Assembly (NCBI RefSeq): GCF_010669225.1
Contig: NZ_CP048627.1
Coordinates: 1,501,292-1,565,291 of the forward strand
Source of the DNA: Megamonas funiformis
GTDB taxonomy: Bacteria > Bacillota > Negativicutes > Selenomonadales > Selenomonadaceae
Length of the DNA: 64,000 bases
Direction of reading: 5' to 3'
Shown piece after piece: positions 53,901-61,933 of the stretch; position 1 is the stretch's first letter, and each line of letters starts with the position of its first letter. The position numbers were made by a program, and so were the translations under genes. The notes beneath the pieces were generated by a model that saw only the letters and a list, made by a program, of their open reading frames with translations, had not been told where the DNA came from and did no database searches.

Positions 53901-54329
53901 ATGAGACCTGCATTTAACTTAGCAACATTAGTTATATATACAGCTGCAGTTATAATACTAACAAGTATAGCCTTTTATGGTGCCAATGAATATATAACCA
54001 CTGCCAAAATAGCTGATACTAAATCAACTTTAGCTAAATATGCTACAGCTGTTAGTCAATATAGATTTGAAATGGGGGAATATCCAGATGAATTGACAAC
54101 ACTAACCAAAAGTGGTAACAAAGATGCTGAAGGTAATGATGCATCACATTTTGGTCCATGGATAAATAAACTTGAAAAAGATGCTTGGAATCAAGATTTT
54201 ATTTATCAAAAAATAAAAAAAGGAAGTAAAGACAATGGTTTTGTGATTTACTCTAAAGGAGCAGATAATAAGGGAACATATTCAAATGAAGAATTTAAAA
54301 ATGGTGCAATAGGTTTAATAGGTAAATAA
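53901..54329 (+). CDS. Type IV pilin-like protein without Glu-5
   Basis: 142 residues with an N-terminal hydrophobic helix (TLVIYTAAVIILTSIAF), then a helix-and-sheet body (KSTLAKYATAVSQYRFEMG, NQDFIYQKIKKG, GFVIYSKGADNK) as in pseudopilins of the GspG/major pilin type. The expected G/A|FTLIE-style cleavage box is degenerate: RPA|FNLAT has Thr where Glu at +5 is usual. Probably a major pilin or a membrane-retained pseudopilin. RBS GAGGTAATT. Confidence 0.7.
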   Translation: MRPAFNLATLVIYTAAVIILTSIAFYGANEYITTAKIADTKSTLAKYATAVSQYRFEMGEYPDELTTLTKSGNKDAEGNDASHFGPWINKLEKDAWNQDFIYQKIKKGSKDNGFVIYSKGADNKGTYSNEEFKNGAIGLIGK

Positions 54330-54362
54330 AAAACTAATAAATTATAAAGGGGAAATATAATA

Positions 54363-54800
54363 ATGTTTGTATTAACATCAATTAATAATCAAAAACAAAG
54401 AAAAGCTTTTTCAATTTCAGAACTCATGGTATACATGATTGTTGTACTTTTTCTTGTAGGTGTATTATTTTTAGGATTACCATTCTTAATTAATCAGGCA
54501 AAAGTTATTACAGCAAAACAAGAAATGGATACTATAAAAACAGCTGTAACAACATATCAAATGATGGCAATTAATCCAAGTGATAGTATAACAATGGACG
54601 ATCTAAAAACAGGACTTACTGCAGAAGAATCTGTAGATGGTCTATCACATCAGAATATTTTACCAGAAGATGCAGATCTAAATGATCCTTGGGGTGGTGA
54701 ATATTTAATTGAAACAAGTACAGATGGTAGTGGTAGTATCACTACTTCTAATGCAGTATCTGTAGGTGGGCTTGAAAGTGAAGTAACACTTTCATGGTAA
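54363..54800 (+). CDS. Type IV prepilin (PilS-like)
   Basis: 145 residues. A canonical prepilin site occurs: QRKA|FSISELMVYMIVVLF, with Phe at +1 and Glu at +5, followed by a hydrophobic helix and a pilin C-terminal body (LNDPWGGEYLIETSTDGSG). It should be processed by the A24 peptidase encoded at 62863. It is followed by a hairpin that may attenuate read-through to the adhesin gene. Confidence 0.8.
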   Translation: MFVLTSINNQKQRKAFSISELMVYMIVVLFLVGVLFLGLPFLINQAKVITAKQEMDTIKTAVTTYQMMAINPSDSITMDDLKTGLTAEESVDGLSHQNILPEDADLNDPWGGEYLIETSTDGSGSITTSNAVSVGGLESEVTLSW

Positions 54801-54815
54801 TATAATAAAAAGATG

Positions 54816-54845
54816 AAAGGCAGATTAGATATTCTAATCTGCCTT
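54816..54845 (+). terminator. Attenuating hairpin between pilS-like and pilV-like genes
   Basis: AAAGGCAGATTAGA (54816-54829) is complementary to TCTAATCTGCCTTT (54832-54845), a near-perfect stem with a tiny loop. It has only a short U-tract (TATAATA). It may reduce read-through so that the tip adhesin is made at lower level than the pilin. Confidence 0.65.
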
Positions 54846-54862
54846 TATAATAGGAGGATAAG

Positions 54863-55708
54863 ATGAATAAAAAAAGACCTGCTAATATGGTAGTTTCAGC
54901 AATGCTGGCAACTATTATATTTATAATAATAGCAAATTGTTTTATGAATTTATGGGGAAATAGTTTTACAACCTTAACTGCAGCTAAGACAGCAACACAA
55001 GCACAAGCATATTCTGATATAGTATCTGAAAAAATAAAACTTGAAGGTACAGATGCAGAAGAAGTAACAACAAAAACAAAATTAAGTGAAATAACTGGTA
55101 ATGATAGTGATGATGATTGGTTTTATACTTATGAAATAGAAAATGAAACAGAAGATGATAACGGAAACGTATTTAAAGTAGCAAGTATAAAAATTTATAA
55201 AGATGATGAAAATAGTCCAAGATATAGTACAGAAATACCGCTATCTTCTTTAGGTAGCAGTTTTTCTGTGCCAATAGGCGGTATTATTGCTTATACAGGC
55301 GCTCTAAATGCTTTGCCATTAAACTACCATTTATGTGATGGAACAGATGGTACACCAGACTTAAGAGATCGTTTTATTGTTGGTGCAGGTAGTTCTTACA
55401 ATCTTAATACTATTGGTGGTACAAGTACAAATATACTTGCACTAAATCAATTACCTAATTTAGCAGACTTTCTTAATAAAACTATTGCGGTTCAAGGAAA
55501 TAATCAAGTTAATGGTTCTAATAATTTAGTTAGTAATTTACCAATTAGAGCTTGGTCATGGGAGTATTTTCAAAAAAATGAAGGAAATACACATGGTTAT
55601 TTCAAAAATGCCTTTGCTACTATTCCAGGAACTAGTAATTCTTTTGGACAACCAATAGAAAATAAGCCACCATATATGGCTTTATATTGGGTTATGCGTA
55701 TAAAATAA
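54863..55708 (+). CDS. pilV: PilV-like tip pilin with exchangeable tail-collar C-terminus (expressed cassette)
   Basis: 281 residues. The constant N-terminus has a hydrophobic helix (VVSAMLATIIFIIIANCFMN) and a pilin-type body up to STEIPLSSLGSS. At about residue 129-131 (SLG) lies the recombination site (55244-55257). The variable C-terminus begins VPIGGIIAYTGALNALP and has phage tail-collar motifs (LCDGTDGTPDLRDRFIVGAG ... PPYMALYWVMRIK). In R64 the equivalent protein is the adhesin that picks the recipient. Glu-5 of pilins is not obvious in RPANMVVS. RBS AGGAGG. Confidence 0.85.
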   Translation: MNKKRPANMVVSAMLATIIFIIIANCFMNLWGNSFTTLTAAKTATQAQAYSDIVSEKIKLEGTDAEEVTTKTKLSEITGNDSDDDWFYTYEIENETEDDNGNVFKVASIKIYKDDENSPRYSTEIPLSSLGSSFSVPIGGIIAYTGALNALPLNYHLCDGTDGTPDLRDRFIVGAGSSYNLNTIGGTSTNILALNQLPNLADFLNKTIAVQGNNQVNGSNNLVSNLPIRAWSWEYFQKNEGNTHGYFKNAFATIPGTSNSFGQPIENKPPYMALYWVMRIK

Positions 55709-55710
55709 AA

Positions 55711-55733
55711 AGCAGTTCATTGAACTGCTTTTT
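55711..55733. terminator. Shared terminator between pilV and cassette A
   Basis: AGCAGTTCA and TGAACTGCT flanked by AAAAA and TTTTT (stem 55711-55719/55721-55729). It can end either orientation and lies tail-to-tail between the expressed cassette and cassette A. Confidence 0.8.
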
Positions 55734-55736
55734 ATT

Positions 55737-56030
55737 TTATTTACATGGTGTGAAATAAACTCCATTATTACCACCACTAAAGGTGATAACATCATCCTTA
55801 GATACAGGTACAATATTATAATTTTGTTCATCTCTATTATAAGCACAATCCCAATATAACCATGCTGTAGAAACTAAAATATTATTAATATATAATCGCA
55901 TACCATAATTATATATTCCTCTATAAATATTTATCCAACCATTATTAGGACATACAAATCCACTACTTATACGTTGAACTTTGGTAAAATCTGGTGTATT
56001 AAAATAGGATATCTTACTTCCTAAAGAAAT
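55737..56030 (-). pseudogene. Silent pilV cassette A (headless C-terminus)
   Basis: Begins at the site as ISLGSKISYFNTPDFTKV and ends GVYFTPCK at TAA 55737. About 97 residues with CPNNGWINIYRGIYNYGM and LYINNILVSTAWLYWD. Family 1 of the cassette types (also D and I), a short beta-rich domain. No RBS or natural start; expressible only when joined to pilV by inversion. Confidence 0.75.
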
Positions 56031-56314
56031 TAATATCCTATTGCTATCCAATAAAAACTGTCGTGCTGACCATAACCATCAGATAAATGAGCAGAAAATC
56101 CATTTGCACTAAAACTACCTATATCTACCATAGAAGCTCCTTTACCTCCACCAGAAACTACTGGACTTACTGCTGTTGTAAATGGTATAGGATATCTTTG
56201 ATATTCATAACATTTACCTCTACCCCATTGAATTAATAATCCATTAGGAAATTCACAATAATAACCATATTTATTATATTTAATTTCGTTTAATTTACTA
56301 TTTCCTAAAGAAAT
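56030..56314 (-). pseudogene. Silent pilV cassette B
   Basis: Starts at the site as ISLGNSKLNEIKYNKYGYY and ends FYWIAIGY at TAA 56030-56032, whose bases overlap the next site. FPNGLLIQWG and FSANGFSAHLSDG mark it as family 2 (with C and J), which resembles the C-terminal beta domains of phage tail fibres (the Gp53-like kind). About 94 residues. Confidence 0.75.
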
Positions 56315-56628
56315 TAATAACCTATAACAGACCAATAAAAATGTGTTGAATAATCTGATTGACCTTCTCCATTAGGCATAAAGTAACAATATGAATTAGT
56401 AAAATCTTCTCTATAATTTACGCCAGCAGCTCCTACTCCATTTCTTTTAGAAATAGCAGATATAGAAATAATTTTATTAGGAAATTCTATAGGAAAATCT
56501 ATTCTTTGCCAATGTCCAAAACCTCTATTTTCATAATCGCCCCATTGATATATTAATCCATTAGGCAATTTCCAATAATAACCCCTGTTATTAGAGCTAA
56601 ACTCGCCTAGATTACTTCCTAAAGAATT
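56314..56628 (-). pseudogene. Silent pilV cassette C
   Basis: Starts NSLGSNLGEFSSNNRGYYW, contains KLPNGLIYQWGDYENRGFG and ends FYWSVIGY at 56314. Family 2, about 104 residues. The stop codon abuts the site of cassette B's start. Confidence 0.75.
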
Positions 56629-56631
56629 TAT

Positions 56632-56982
56632 TTATTTTCTACAATAATAAAAAGTGATTTGTTGTATTCTATGAAGATTACTAATAACAACATAATCATC
56701 TTTTTTTAATAAAATAGGATATGTTTTTCCATACCAATCATCACCACCAACAACAGTATAAAACCAAGTTCTAGGAATCAATATATTATTTATCCTTATA
56801 TCACAAGATAATCTTCCATTTCCCCATGGGTGAGTATACATACATAAAAAACCATTATCAGGAGCAGTAAAATAATATTTATTACTTGAATAATCTGGTA
56901 AATTTGCTGGATATGGTAATATATCAATGTAATGTGAAAAATCTGGAACATTAAAAGATGAAATATTTCCTAAAGAAGTCAT
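56632..56982 (-). pseudogene. Silent pilV cassette D
   Basis: Reads MTSLGNISSFNVPDFSHYI and ends ITFYYCRK at 56632. Family 1 with PDNGFLCMYTHPWGNGR. The ATG at 56980-56982 is a chance product of the preceding TGA stop; no RBS is present. About 116 residues. Confidence 0.75.
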
Positions 56983-57449
56983 TTGGCTTTAATAAAATAA
57001 CGAACTGCTTTATTAATAGGTCTATTTTCTTCAGCTGTAGGAACTATACGTGAAGCATCAAAATTTATTTGATATCCTTCGCCACCATAATGACCTTCAT
57101 CACCATCTCCTAATTGTTTTGTTGTAAATGGACCTGTAGCATATAATTGTGGTCGATGATCTCCTTGTATAGTAATTCTGCCTAATCCTGGTCCACCAAT
57201 TTGTCCTACAATATTACGAATAGCATCACCTTGAAAGATACCTAAATTAGCAGAATTACCACCTAGTCCACGGAGAAACATACCTCTATAATCTGGTACA
57301 TTATGCATTAAAGCATAAAGCTTAGGGTATTTAGTACTATCTACTGCTTGCCCATTACATTCTAAATAGTTATCTGAAGGATTAGCGGATAATGTCCAAG
57401 CTACTACCATTCCTATTTCTAATCCATCAGTACTATTTCCTAAAGAATT
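56979..57449 (-). pseudogene. Silent pilV cassette E
   Basis: Starts NSLGNSTDGLEIGMVVAW and carries phage tail-collar features: LECNGQAVDSTKYPKLYAL, PDYRGMFLRGLGGN, and ends RPINKAVRYFIKAK. About 156 residues, family 3 (with H, F and the expressed one). Confidence 0.78.
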
Positions 57450-57850
57450 TATTTAGCTTTAATAATTAATTTTAAATGCCAATTAAATTTAAATCCTTCG
57501 TTAAAAGGTTTAAAATATAATGTATAATTTGTTGTTCCACTTGAACTTTTACCAAGACTAAAAGAATATTTGGTTTTTTCATAGCCACCCCAAGACCAAT
57601 AATGAGAACTGTTACCATGATCTACATTTCTATCTCTATATACACCTATAGCATAATATCCATTTATATTAACATTTAAACTATCATTTATATTAGGTAA
57701 TTTATTAGAATTAAGTACTTTATATAATTTAGGATATTTATTTACATCAAAATTATTACCATTACATTCTAAAAAATCATCAGGTATTCTAGCATTATTT
57801 GGCCATTGACATATAGCTCCTATAGGTAAAAGATTATTTTCTAAAGAAAT
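57449..57850 (-). pseudogene. Silent pilV cassette F (no start codon)
   Basis: Read from the variant site as ISLENNLLPIGAICQWPNNA, through FLECNGNNFDVNKYPKLYKV and KPFNEGFKFNWHLKL to KLIIKAK, stop at 57449-57451. About 133 residues. Family 3-like. It has no ATG near the site and is missed by gene finding. The site is the most divergent one (TTCTTTAGAAAAT), giving Ser-Leu-Glu. Confidence 0.72.
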
Positions 57851-58048
57851 TAATACCTATTTAAATTATTAAAAAAATATATTTTTATATATAATTTTCT
57901 ATCAAAATTCGATGGCGCAATTAGTTCTGATGAAGCAGATTATTTAAGAAAATATTATTTTTTGATATTTTGGATAAGGGAGCAATAGAATGATTGATTT
58001 TACTGAATATCGCCTGCACTTGAAAGAGCAAACTTTATCACGATAATA
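57851..58048 (+). other. Unexplained segment inside the shufflon
   Basis: About 200 bp between cassettes F and G are not a cassette. A forward frame reads KFDGAISSDEADYLRKYYFL and ends at a TAG, and a short frame ATG 57990 (RBS AAGGGAG) gives MIDFTEYRLHLKEQTLSR with TAA at 58044. A terminator hairpin AAGCAGCTAATAATAGCTGCTTTT follows (about 58055-58080). It may be a remnant of an inserted gene or a tiny leader gene. Confidence 0.4.
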
Positions 58049-58054
58049 AATATA

Positions 58055-58080
58055 AAATAAGCAGCTAATAATAGCTGCTT
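58055..58080. terminator. Terminator next to cassette G
   Basis: AGCAGCTA and TAGCTGCT arms flanked by A-rich and T-rich DNA, in the same position relative to cassette G as the 55711 hairpin is to cassette A. Confidence 0.65.
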
Positions 58081-58091
58081 TTATTATTTAT

Positions 58092-58577
58092 TTAAATTTT
58101 TATAATATAATTTACTACTAGATATGGTTGCATTAAATTATGAGGATTATCACTACCTGTATTATTAATAATTAAATTATGATTGTGTAATCCATTTGTT
58201 GCAGAAAAACATCTTGTATAGTTAGGGTTATTTCCTCCACCGTCGTCATATCCTGTACCTCCACCATTATAATTTCCAGTAGTAGGTAATCCATGATTAT
58301 GAAGACCAGAATTATTAGTTGTTCCAGTATGATTATGTGATGGCATTTCCTTTATAGTAAGTTTATGCAATCTTTCGCCACCACTTTCTTTAACTTTATA
58401 GGTAACAGTTCCCCATTCATCAGAAATAGTTCCTGTACCAATAAGAGTTTTTCCTCTTAAATCAGGAGTTCCGTTTGTACCATCACATAAAAGCCAACCC
58501 TCTGGAATATTTTTTAATTCACCATAAAAAGGAATTATCATTCCTTTTAAGAAGTTACCACTTCCTAAAGAAGTCAT
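58092..58577 (-). pseudogene. Silent pilV cassette G
   Basis: Starts MTSLGSGNFLKGMIIPFYGE and contains LLCDGTNGTPDLRGKTLIGTG, MPSHNHTGTTNNSGLHNHG and ends PYLVVNYIIKI, all phage tail-collar motifs. About 161 residues. It is closest to the expressed cassette (same CDGT-GTPDLR motif) and has its own terminator. Confidence 0.78.
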
Positions 58578-59047
58578 TTGGCTTTAATAAAATAACGAAC
58601 TGCTTTATTGATAGGTCTATTTTCTACTGCTACTGGAACTACTCTACTGGCATTAAATCCTATTCTATGATCTGTATGACTCCATTCCCCTGTACCACTG
58701 CCTAAACCATTAGAGTAGAATACACCACTGAAAGAACCTCCTGATTCTTCAGCAGCTGCTGGAGTAGTACCTGTTATATTACGAATAGCATCTCCCTGTA
58801 ATTCTCCTAGATTAGATGAAGTATGAGTAACTGTTCCATAATGATTGCTAGTAACTGAACCTAAACCGCGAAGAAAAACACCTCTATAGTCTGGAGTATT
58901 ATGCATTAAAGCATAGAGCTTAGGGTATTTAGTACTATCTACGACCTGACCATTACATTCTAAATAGTTATCTGAAGGATTAACAGATAAGGTCCAAGCT
59001 ACTACCATTCCTATTTCTAAGCCATCAGTATTATTTCCTAAAGAATT
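58574..59047 (-). pseudogene. Silent pilV cassette H
   Basis: Starts NSLGNNTDGLEIGMVVAW and ends NKAVRYFIKAK at 58574. It is a close paralogue of E over the first about 60 residues (LECNGQVVDSTKYPKLYALM, PDYRGVFLRGLG) and the last 20, with a different middle (SSNLGELQGDAIRN, GVFYSNGLGSGTGEW). Confidence 0.78.
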
Positions 59048-59050
59048 TAT

Positions 59051-59368
59051 TTATTTTCTACAAGGTATAAACGTTATTCCATAAATAGAATTTTGACCTA
59101 TTATTGATATACCACTAAAAGTAATTATATCTCCTTTTAATACTGGAATAATATTCGCTCTCCATTCATGGCGATTATAGGCTTCATCATACCTAAACCA
59201 TTCTATAGGGACCAAAATATTATTAATATATACTCTAGCTCCATAATTCCAAGCTGACTCGAAAACATTTATATAGCCATTATTAGGACATACAAAACCA
59301 CTACTTGTAATATGGATAAAATTATTAAAATCAGGTACATGAAAGTTATTATTATTTCCTAAAGAAAT
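59051..59368 (-). pseudogene. Silent pilV cassette I (no start codon)
   Basis: Read from the site as ISLGNNNNFHVPDFNNFIH, through FVCPNNGYINVFESAWNYG and VYINNILVPIEWF to ITFIPCRK, stop TAA 59051-59053. About 105 residues; family 1, clearly related to cassette A. No ATG near the site. Confidence 0.75.
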
Positions 59369-59697
59369 TAATAACCTATTAATATTATTCTAGGTGCTAC
59401 ACTTTCAAATATATCTTCTCTTTGATTCCTTAAAACCGTTATATCAGTAAGCGTATGTGTTATTTCTTGATATATTATATCTGCAGCTGCTGGTCTTGAA
59501 CCATTAGCCCAAGTTGATATGCTAATACCAATAATCTTATTCTTAAAAGGAATAGGATATTTAATTTTTTGAATTTTATCAAATCCTGAAGCATCAGATT
59601 TACCTGTTATAAATTGCATGATTATTCCATTAGGTAATTTCCAATAATAACCATATTCGTTTGATTCTAATTTTCCAATATTACTTCCTAAAGAAAT
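59368..59697 (-). pseudogene. Silent pilV cassette J
   Basis: Starts ISLGSNIGKLESNEYGYYW, then KLPNGIIMQFITGKSDAS, and ends APRIILIGY at 59368. Family 2. About 109 residues. Its site (59684-59697) is the outermost one on the right side of the array. Confidence 0.75.
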
Positions 59698-59699
59698 TA

Positions 59700-59738
59700 T
59701 TAATATTCTATAACAACATATCCATAATCAAATGAGTT
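59700..59738 (-). pseudogene. Remnant of a further cassette tail
   Basis: Between the last site and the recombinase stop, the reverse strand reads NSFDYGYVVIEY and stops at TAA 59700-59702, resembling the YWSVIGY/YWIAIGY ends of family 2 cassettes. Probably the last residues of an eleventh cassette lost by deletion. Confidence 0.5.
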
Positions 59739-60725
59739 TTATTTTTTGAAATTTGCATATAATTCATCTATCGCTTTTATTTGACTTTCTTGTAAAGTAT
59801 GGGCATACAAATTTAATAATATATCTGGATTTGCCCAACCACCTAATTTTTGAATATCTACGATAGCCACTTTATTGTGAATAAGATTTGTAGCAAAAGT
59901 ATGTCTTGTACTATGAATATGCAAGTCCTTTGGTAACCCTAAACGCTTCAATCTTTTTTTCATGTTTTGTAAGAGATTATTAGGATTGTAAACATCGCCT
60001 TTTTTAGTACAAAATACAAGATTATACATATTAGTATATTTATGCTTAGAAAAATATTCTTCTTGTTCTTTTTTTAGTATTAATAACTTATTCATCAATT
60101 CTTGTGGTAGTGGTATAACTCTAATCGAAGATTTATTTTTAGGAATAGCTTTTAGCTTAGGTTTATTATTGATGACAACTAAAACTTGGCTTATAAATAT
60201 AGTATTATTATGAAAATTAACTTTGTCCCAACTAAGTCCTAAAATCTCACTTCGTCTAGTTCCTGTAAAAAATAATAATTCATATGCCAGATGATATCTA
60301 TAATTTTTAGAATTATTCAAAAACAATACTTGTTGTTCTTTAGTAAAAATATTTTTAGGTACATTAATAATCCTAATATTCTCTGTATATGAGGCTACAT
60401 TTTCTTTTACAATATTTTCTCTAACAGCCTGATTTAAACAAGATATTATAAGTGAACGTATTTTATTAACTGTCCAATTAGATAAGCCTTTTTTCTTCAT
60501 ACGTAAAATAGATTTATTTCCATATTGTAATAAATTAGATAAAAATTCTTGTACATCTCTAGTTGAAAGATTTTGGATAAATTTTCTACCTATATTAGAA
60601 GGTTTTACATGAATATTAATGTAGGTCAAACATACATTTCTTGTAGTGATTTCATGTTTAGGATATTTGTATATCATATACCAGTTATACATATAATTAC
60701 CAAACGTGATATTTTTGTTTTTCAT
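59739..60725 (-). CDS. rci: Rci-like tyrosine recombinase (shufflon invertase)
   Basis: 328 residues. N-terminal SAM-like DNA-binding domain and catalytic domain with TGTRRSEILGLSW (Arg), KNKSSIRVIPLP (Lys region), HSTRHTFATNL (His-x-x-Arg), LGGWANPDILLNLYAHT, where the fifth residue is Trp (as in Cre) and the nucleophile is Tyr. RBS AAAGGAGTG. It lies beside an array of short repeats, as rci does beside shufflons, which assigns its role better than sequence alone. It is distinct from the integrase at 30762. Confidence 0.87.
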   Translation of the reverse strand: MKNKNITFGNYMYNWYMIYKYPKHEITTRNVCLTYINIHVKPSNIGRKFIQNLSTRDVQEFLSNLLQYGNKSILRMKKKGLSNWTVNKIRSLIISCLNQAVRENIVKENVASYTENIRIINVPKNIFTKEQQVLFLNNSKNYRYHLAYELLFFTGTRRSEILGLSWDKVNFHNNTIFISQVLVVINNKPKLKAIPKNKSSIRVIPLPQELMNKLLILKKEQEEYFSKHKYTNMYNLVFCTKKGDVYNPNNLLQNMKKRLKRLGLPKDLHIHSTRHTFATNLIHNKVAIVDIQKLGGWANPDILLNLYAHTLQESQIKAIDELYANFKK

Positions 60726-60775
60726 AAAAAAACACTCCTTTATTTTTTTCTTAATTATAAATAAAGAAGTGTTTC

Positions 60776-60792
60776 TTGTCCGAACCGGACAA
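60776..60792. repeat. P-type palindrome 3 (TTGTCCGAACCGGACAA)
   Basis: One of three related 17-bp palindromes in the element; the others are at 38829-38845 (TTGTCCGAATCGGACAA) and 39982-39998 (TTGTCTGATTCGGACAA). It lies upstream of the recombinase start. Confidence 0.85.
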
Positions 60793-60829
60793 CTTTTTAT
60801 TGCTTATATATTGTATCTTTTGAATTATT

Positions 60830-61203
60830 CTAACGATTAATAAACCAATTATATATTTCTAATTCATTTATTGATATATTAGTTACTTCGGATATATATT
60901 GCCAATCATCTCTATTAGCTATCATTCTCATAGCAATTTTTTGAGCTACTTTTTTAGTAAATTCAATATCTAAGTTCTTTATATTTTCTTCAAGATAATC
61001 TATTAATCTACCTAAAGCCTCAGTAAAACATGACATATAATCATAAAAAAGTTCATTTACTTCACTATGCTTTAAAGTTTGAAAAATTTTTTCTAAATAT
61101 AACGTTTGATTATTTTCTTTTGATACAATATTTCCTTTTTCATCTATATCATAATAATCTAATAATTTTATAGGATATTTTAAAATATCATTTCCATTTT
61201 TTA
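60830..61203 (-). pseudogene. Truncated tandem paralogue of the 61204 gene
   Basis: A startless reverse frame (KNGNDILKYPIKLLDYYDID, GNIVSKENNQTLYLEKIF) continues in frame into MSCFTEALGRLIDYLEENIK and ends YNWFINR at 60830. It aligns with the C-terminal two thirds of the neighbouring 61204-61635 protein (GNIVSEDKSETLFLRKEL and the ISEMTSI / ISEVTNI ends). Only 68 residues from ATG 61036 would be translatable. It looks like a tandem duplicate that lost its N-terminus. Confidence 0.6.
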
Positions 61204-61635
61204 CTATAGTTTAGATACTGGTATACTTGTCATTTCAGAAATATATTCTTTATTTTTGTTATTCATTAACATATTATATGCAATGTTAGTTGCAACTTCC
61301 TGTTCAAGTATAATATTATTTTTTTCTATTTTTGTTTCTAAATACCAAACTAAATCATCCATTATAGATACTAAATTACCATATGTGTAAAAAGTATATA
61401 CATCTCTAAAATTATCATGGGTTAATGATTGTAATTCTTTTCTAAGAAATAATGTTTCTGATTTATCTTCAGATACAATATTTCCCACTGCATTATAGTC
61501 TTCTGTATCTTCAATTAAATATGTTGGTGGATTTTCATATTTTGGGTCTAATAATAACTTGTGAGTAATTTCAAAAGCTATATCACTTATTTTTATATCT
61601 AAACTTTGATTTTGCAATATTGTGTCTTTTATCAT
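61204..61635 (-). CDS. Hypothetical protein, 143 aa
   Basis: Begins MIKDTILQNQSLDIKISDIA; helical and acidic. Contains NIVSEDKSETLFLRKELQSL and ends YISEMTSIPVSKL. No known family recognised; a decayed paralogue follows directly downstream. RBS AAGAGATG-like. It lies between the recombinase and the second control repeat. Confidence 0.6.
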   Translation of the reverse strand: MIKDTILQNQSLDIKISDIAFEITHKLLLDPKYENPPTYLIEDTEDYNAVGNIVSEDKSETLFLRKELQSLTHDNFRDVYTFYTYGNLVSIMDDLVWYLETKIEKNNIILEQEVATNIAYNMLMNNKNKEYISEMTSIPVSKL

Positions 61636-61690
61636 AATATCATCTCTTTCATTTGTTTTATCTTAATTGTAGCATATTACTAAATAAATA

Positions 61691-61930
61691 CTAATTATTA
61701 TGATTTATTTTAATATCTTCAATACAGAAGATATCTTTACTGATTAATTTTAGTTTTAAAATGATTTCATAGTCAAATTTATGTTTAAATATTACTAAAG
61801 AACTATCTATATCGATATCATTCAAAATAAAGCCATAACTTTCAAAAGTAGCTAATAAATTAGTTGTATTCATCATTTTTAGTTTTAAGGCTTTAATCTC
61901 ATTAATTATTTTGTTGTTTAATTTAGTCAT
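61691..61930 (-). CDS. Hypothetical protein, 79 aa
   Basis: Small, Lys/Ile-rich, starts MTKLNNKIINEIKALKLK with an alternating beta C-terminal part (FDYEIILKLKLISKDIFCIE). RBS GGAAG lies just upstream, inside the first bases of the second 450-bp repeat. Its position matches that of the 43372 gene relative to repeat copy 1. Confidence 0.55.
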   Translation of the reverse strand: MTKLNNKIINEIKALKLKMMNTTNLLATFESYGFILNDIDIDSSLVIFKHKFDYEIILKLKLISKDIFCIEDIKINHNN

Positions 61931-61933
61931 GTA

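Larger units (their letters stand above)
55244..59702. other. Shufflon: one forward and ten reverse recombination sites around alternative adhesin C-termini
   Basis: A short site, core TTCTTTAGG(A/T)A (complement TCCTAAAGAA), occurs in pilV at 55246-55257 on the + strand, and on the reverse strand at about 56017-56030, 56301-56314, 56615-56628, 56966-56979, 57436-57449, 57837-57850, 58561-58574, 59034-59047, 59355-59368 and 59684-59697. It always encodes Ser-Leu-Gly (Ser-Leu-Glu in the 57837 copy). The pilV copy is in opposite orientation to all the others, so recombination with any of them inverts the DNA between and joins that cassette to the constant pilV start in frame. A recombinase gene flanks the right side. 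Confidence 0.85.

Noticed and set aside
54863-55708. The pilV-like gene as an ordinary fusion of pilin and tail-fibre protein
   Set aside because: The junction coincides exactly with the site shared by ten alternative C-termini, so it is a recombination junction rather than a fixed fusion.
56980-58577. ATG codons at cassette starts (MTSLG) as true gene starts
   Set aside because: The ATG is formed by the previous cassette's TGA stop and has no RBS; other cassettes start with ATT or AAT at the same point.
35917-61036. The mobile element as a prophage
   Set aside because: Tail-collar domains and a DnaB helicase suggested a phage, but no capsid, terminase or portal gene is visible, while pilus, TraF-like and VirB8-like genes indicate a conjugative element.
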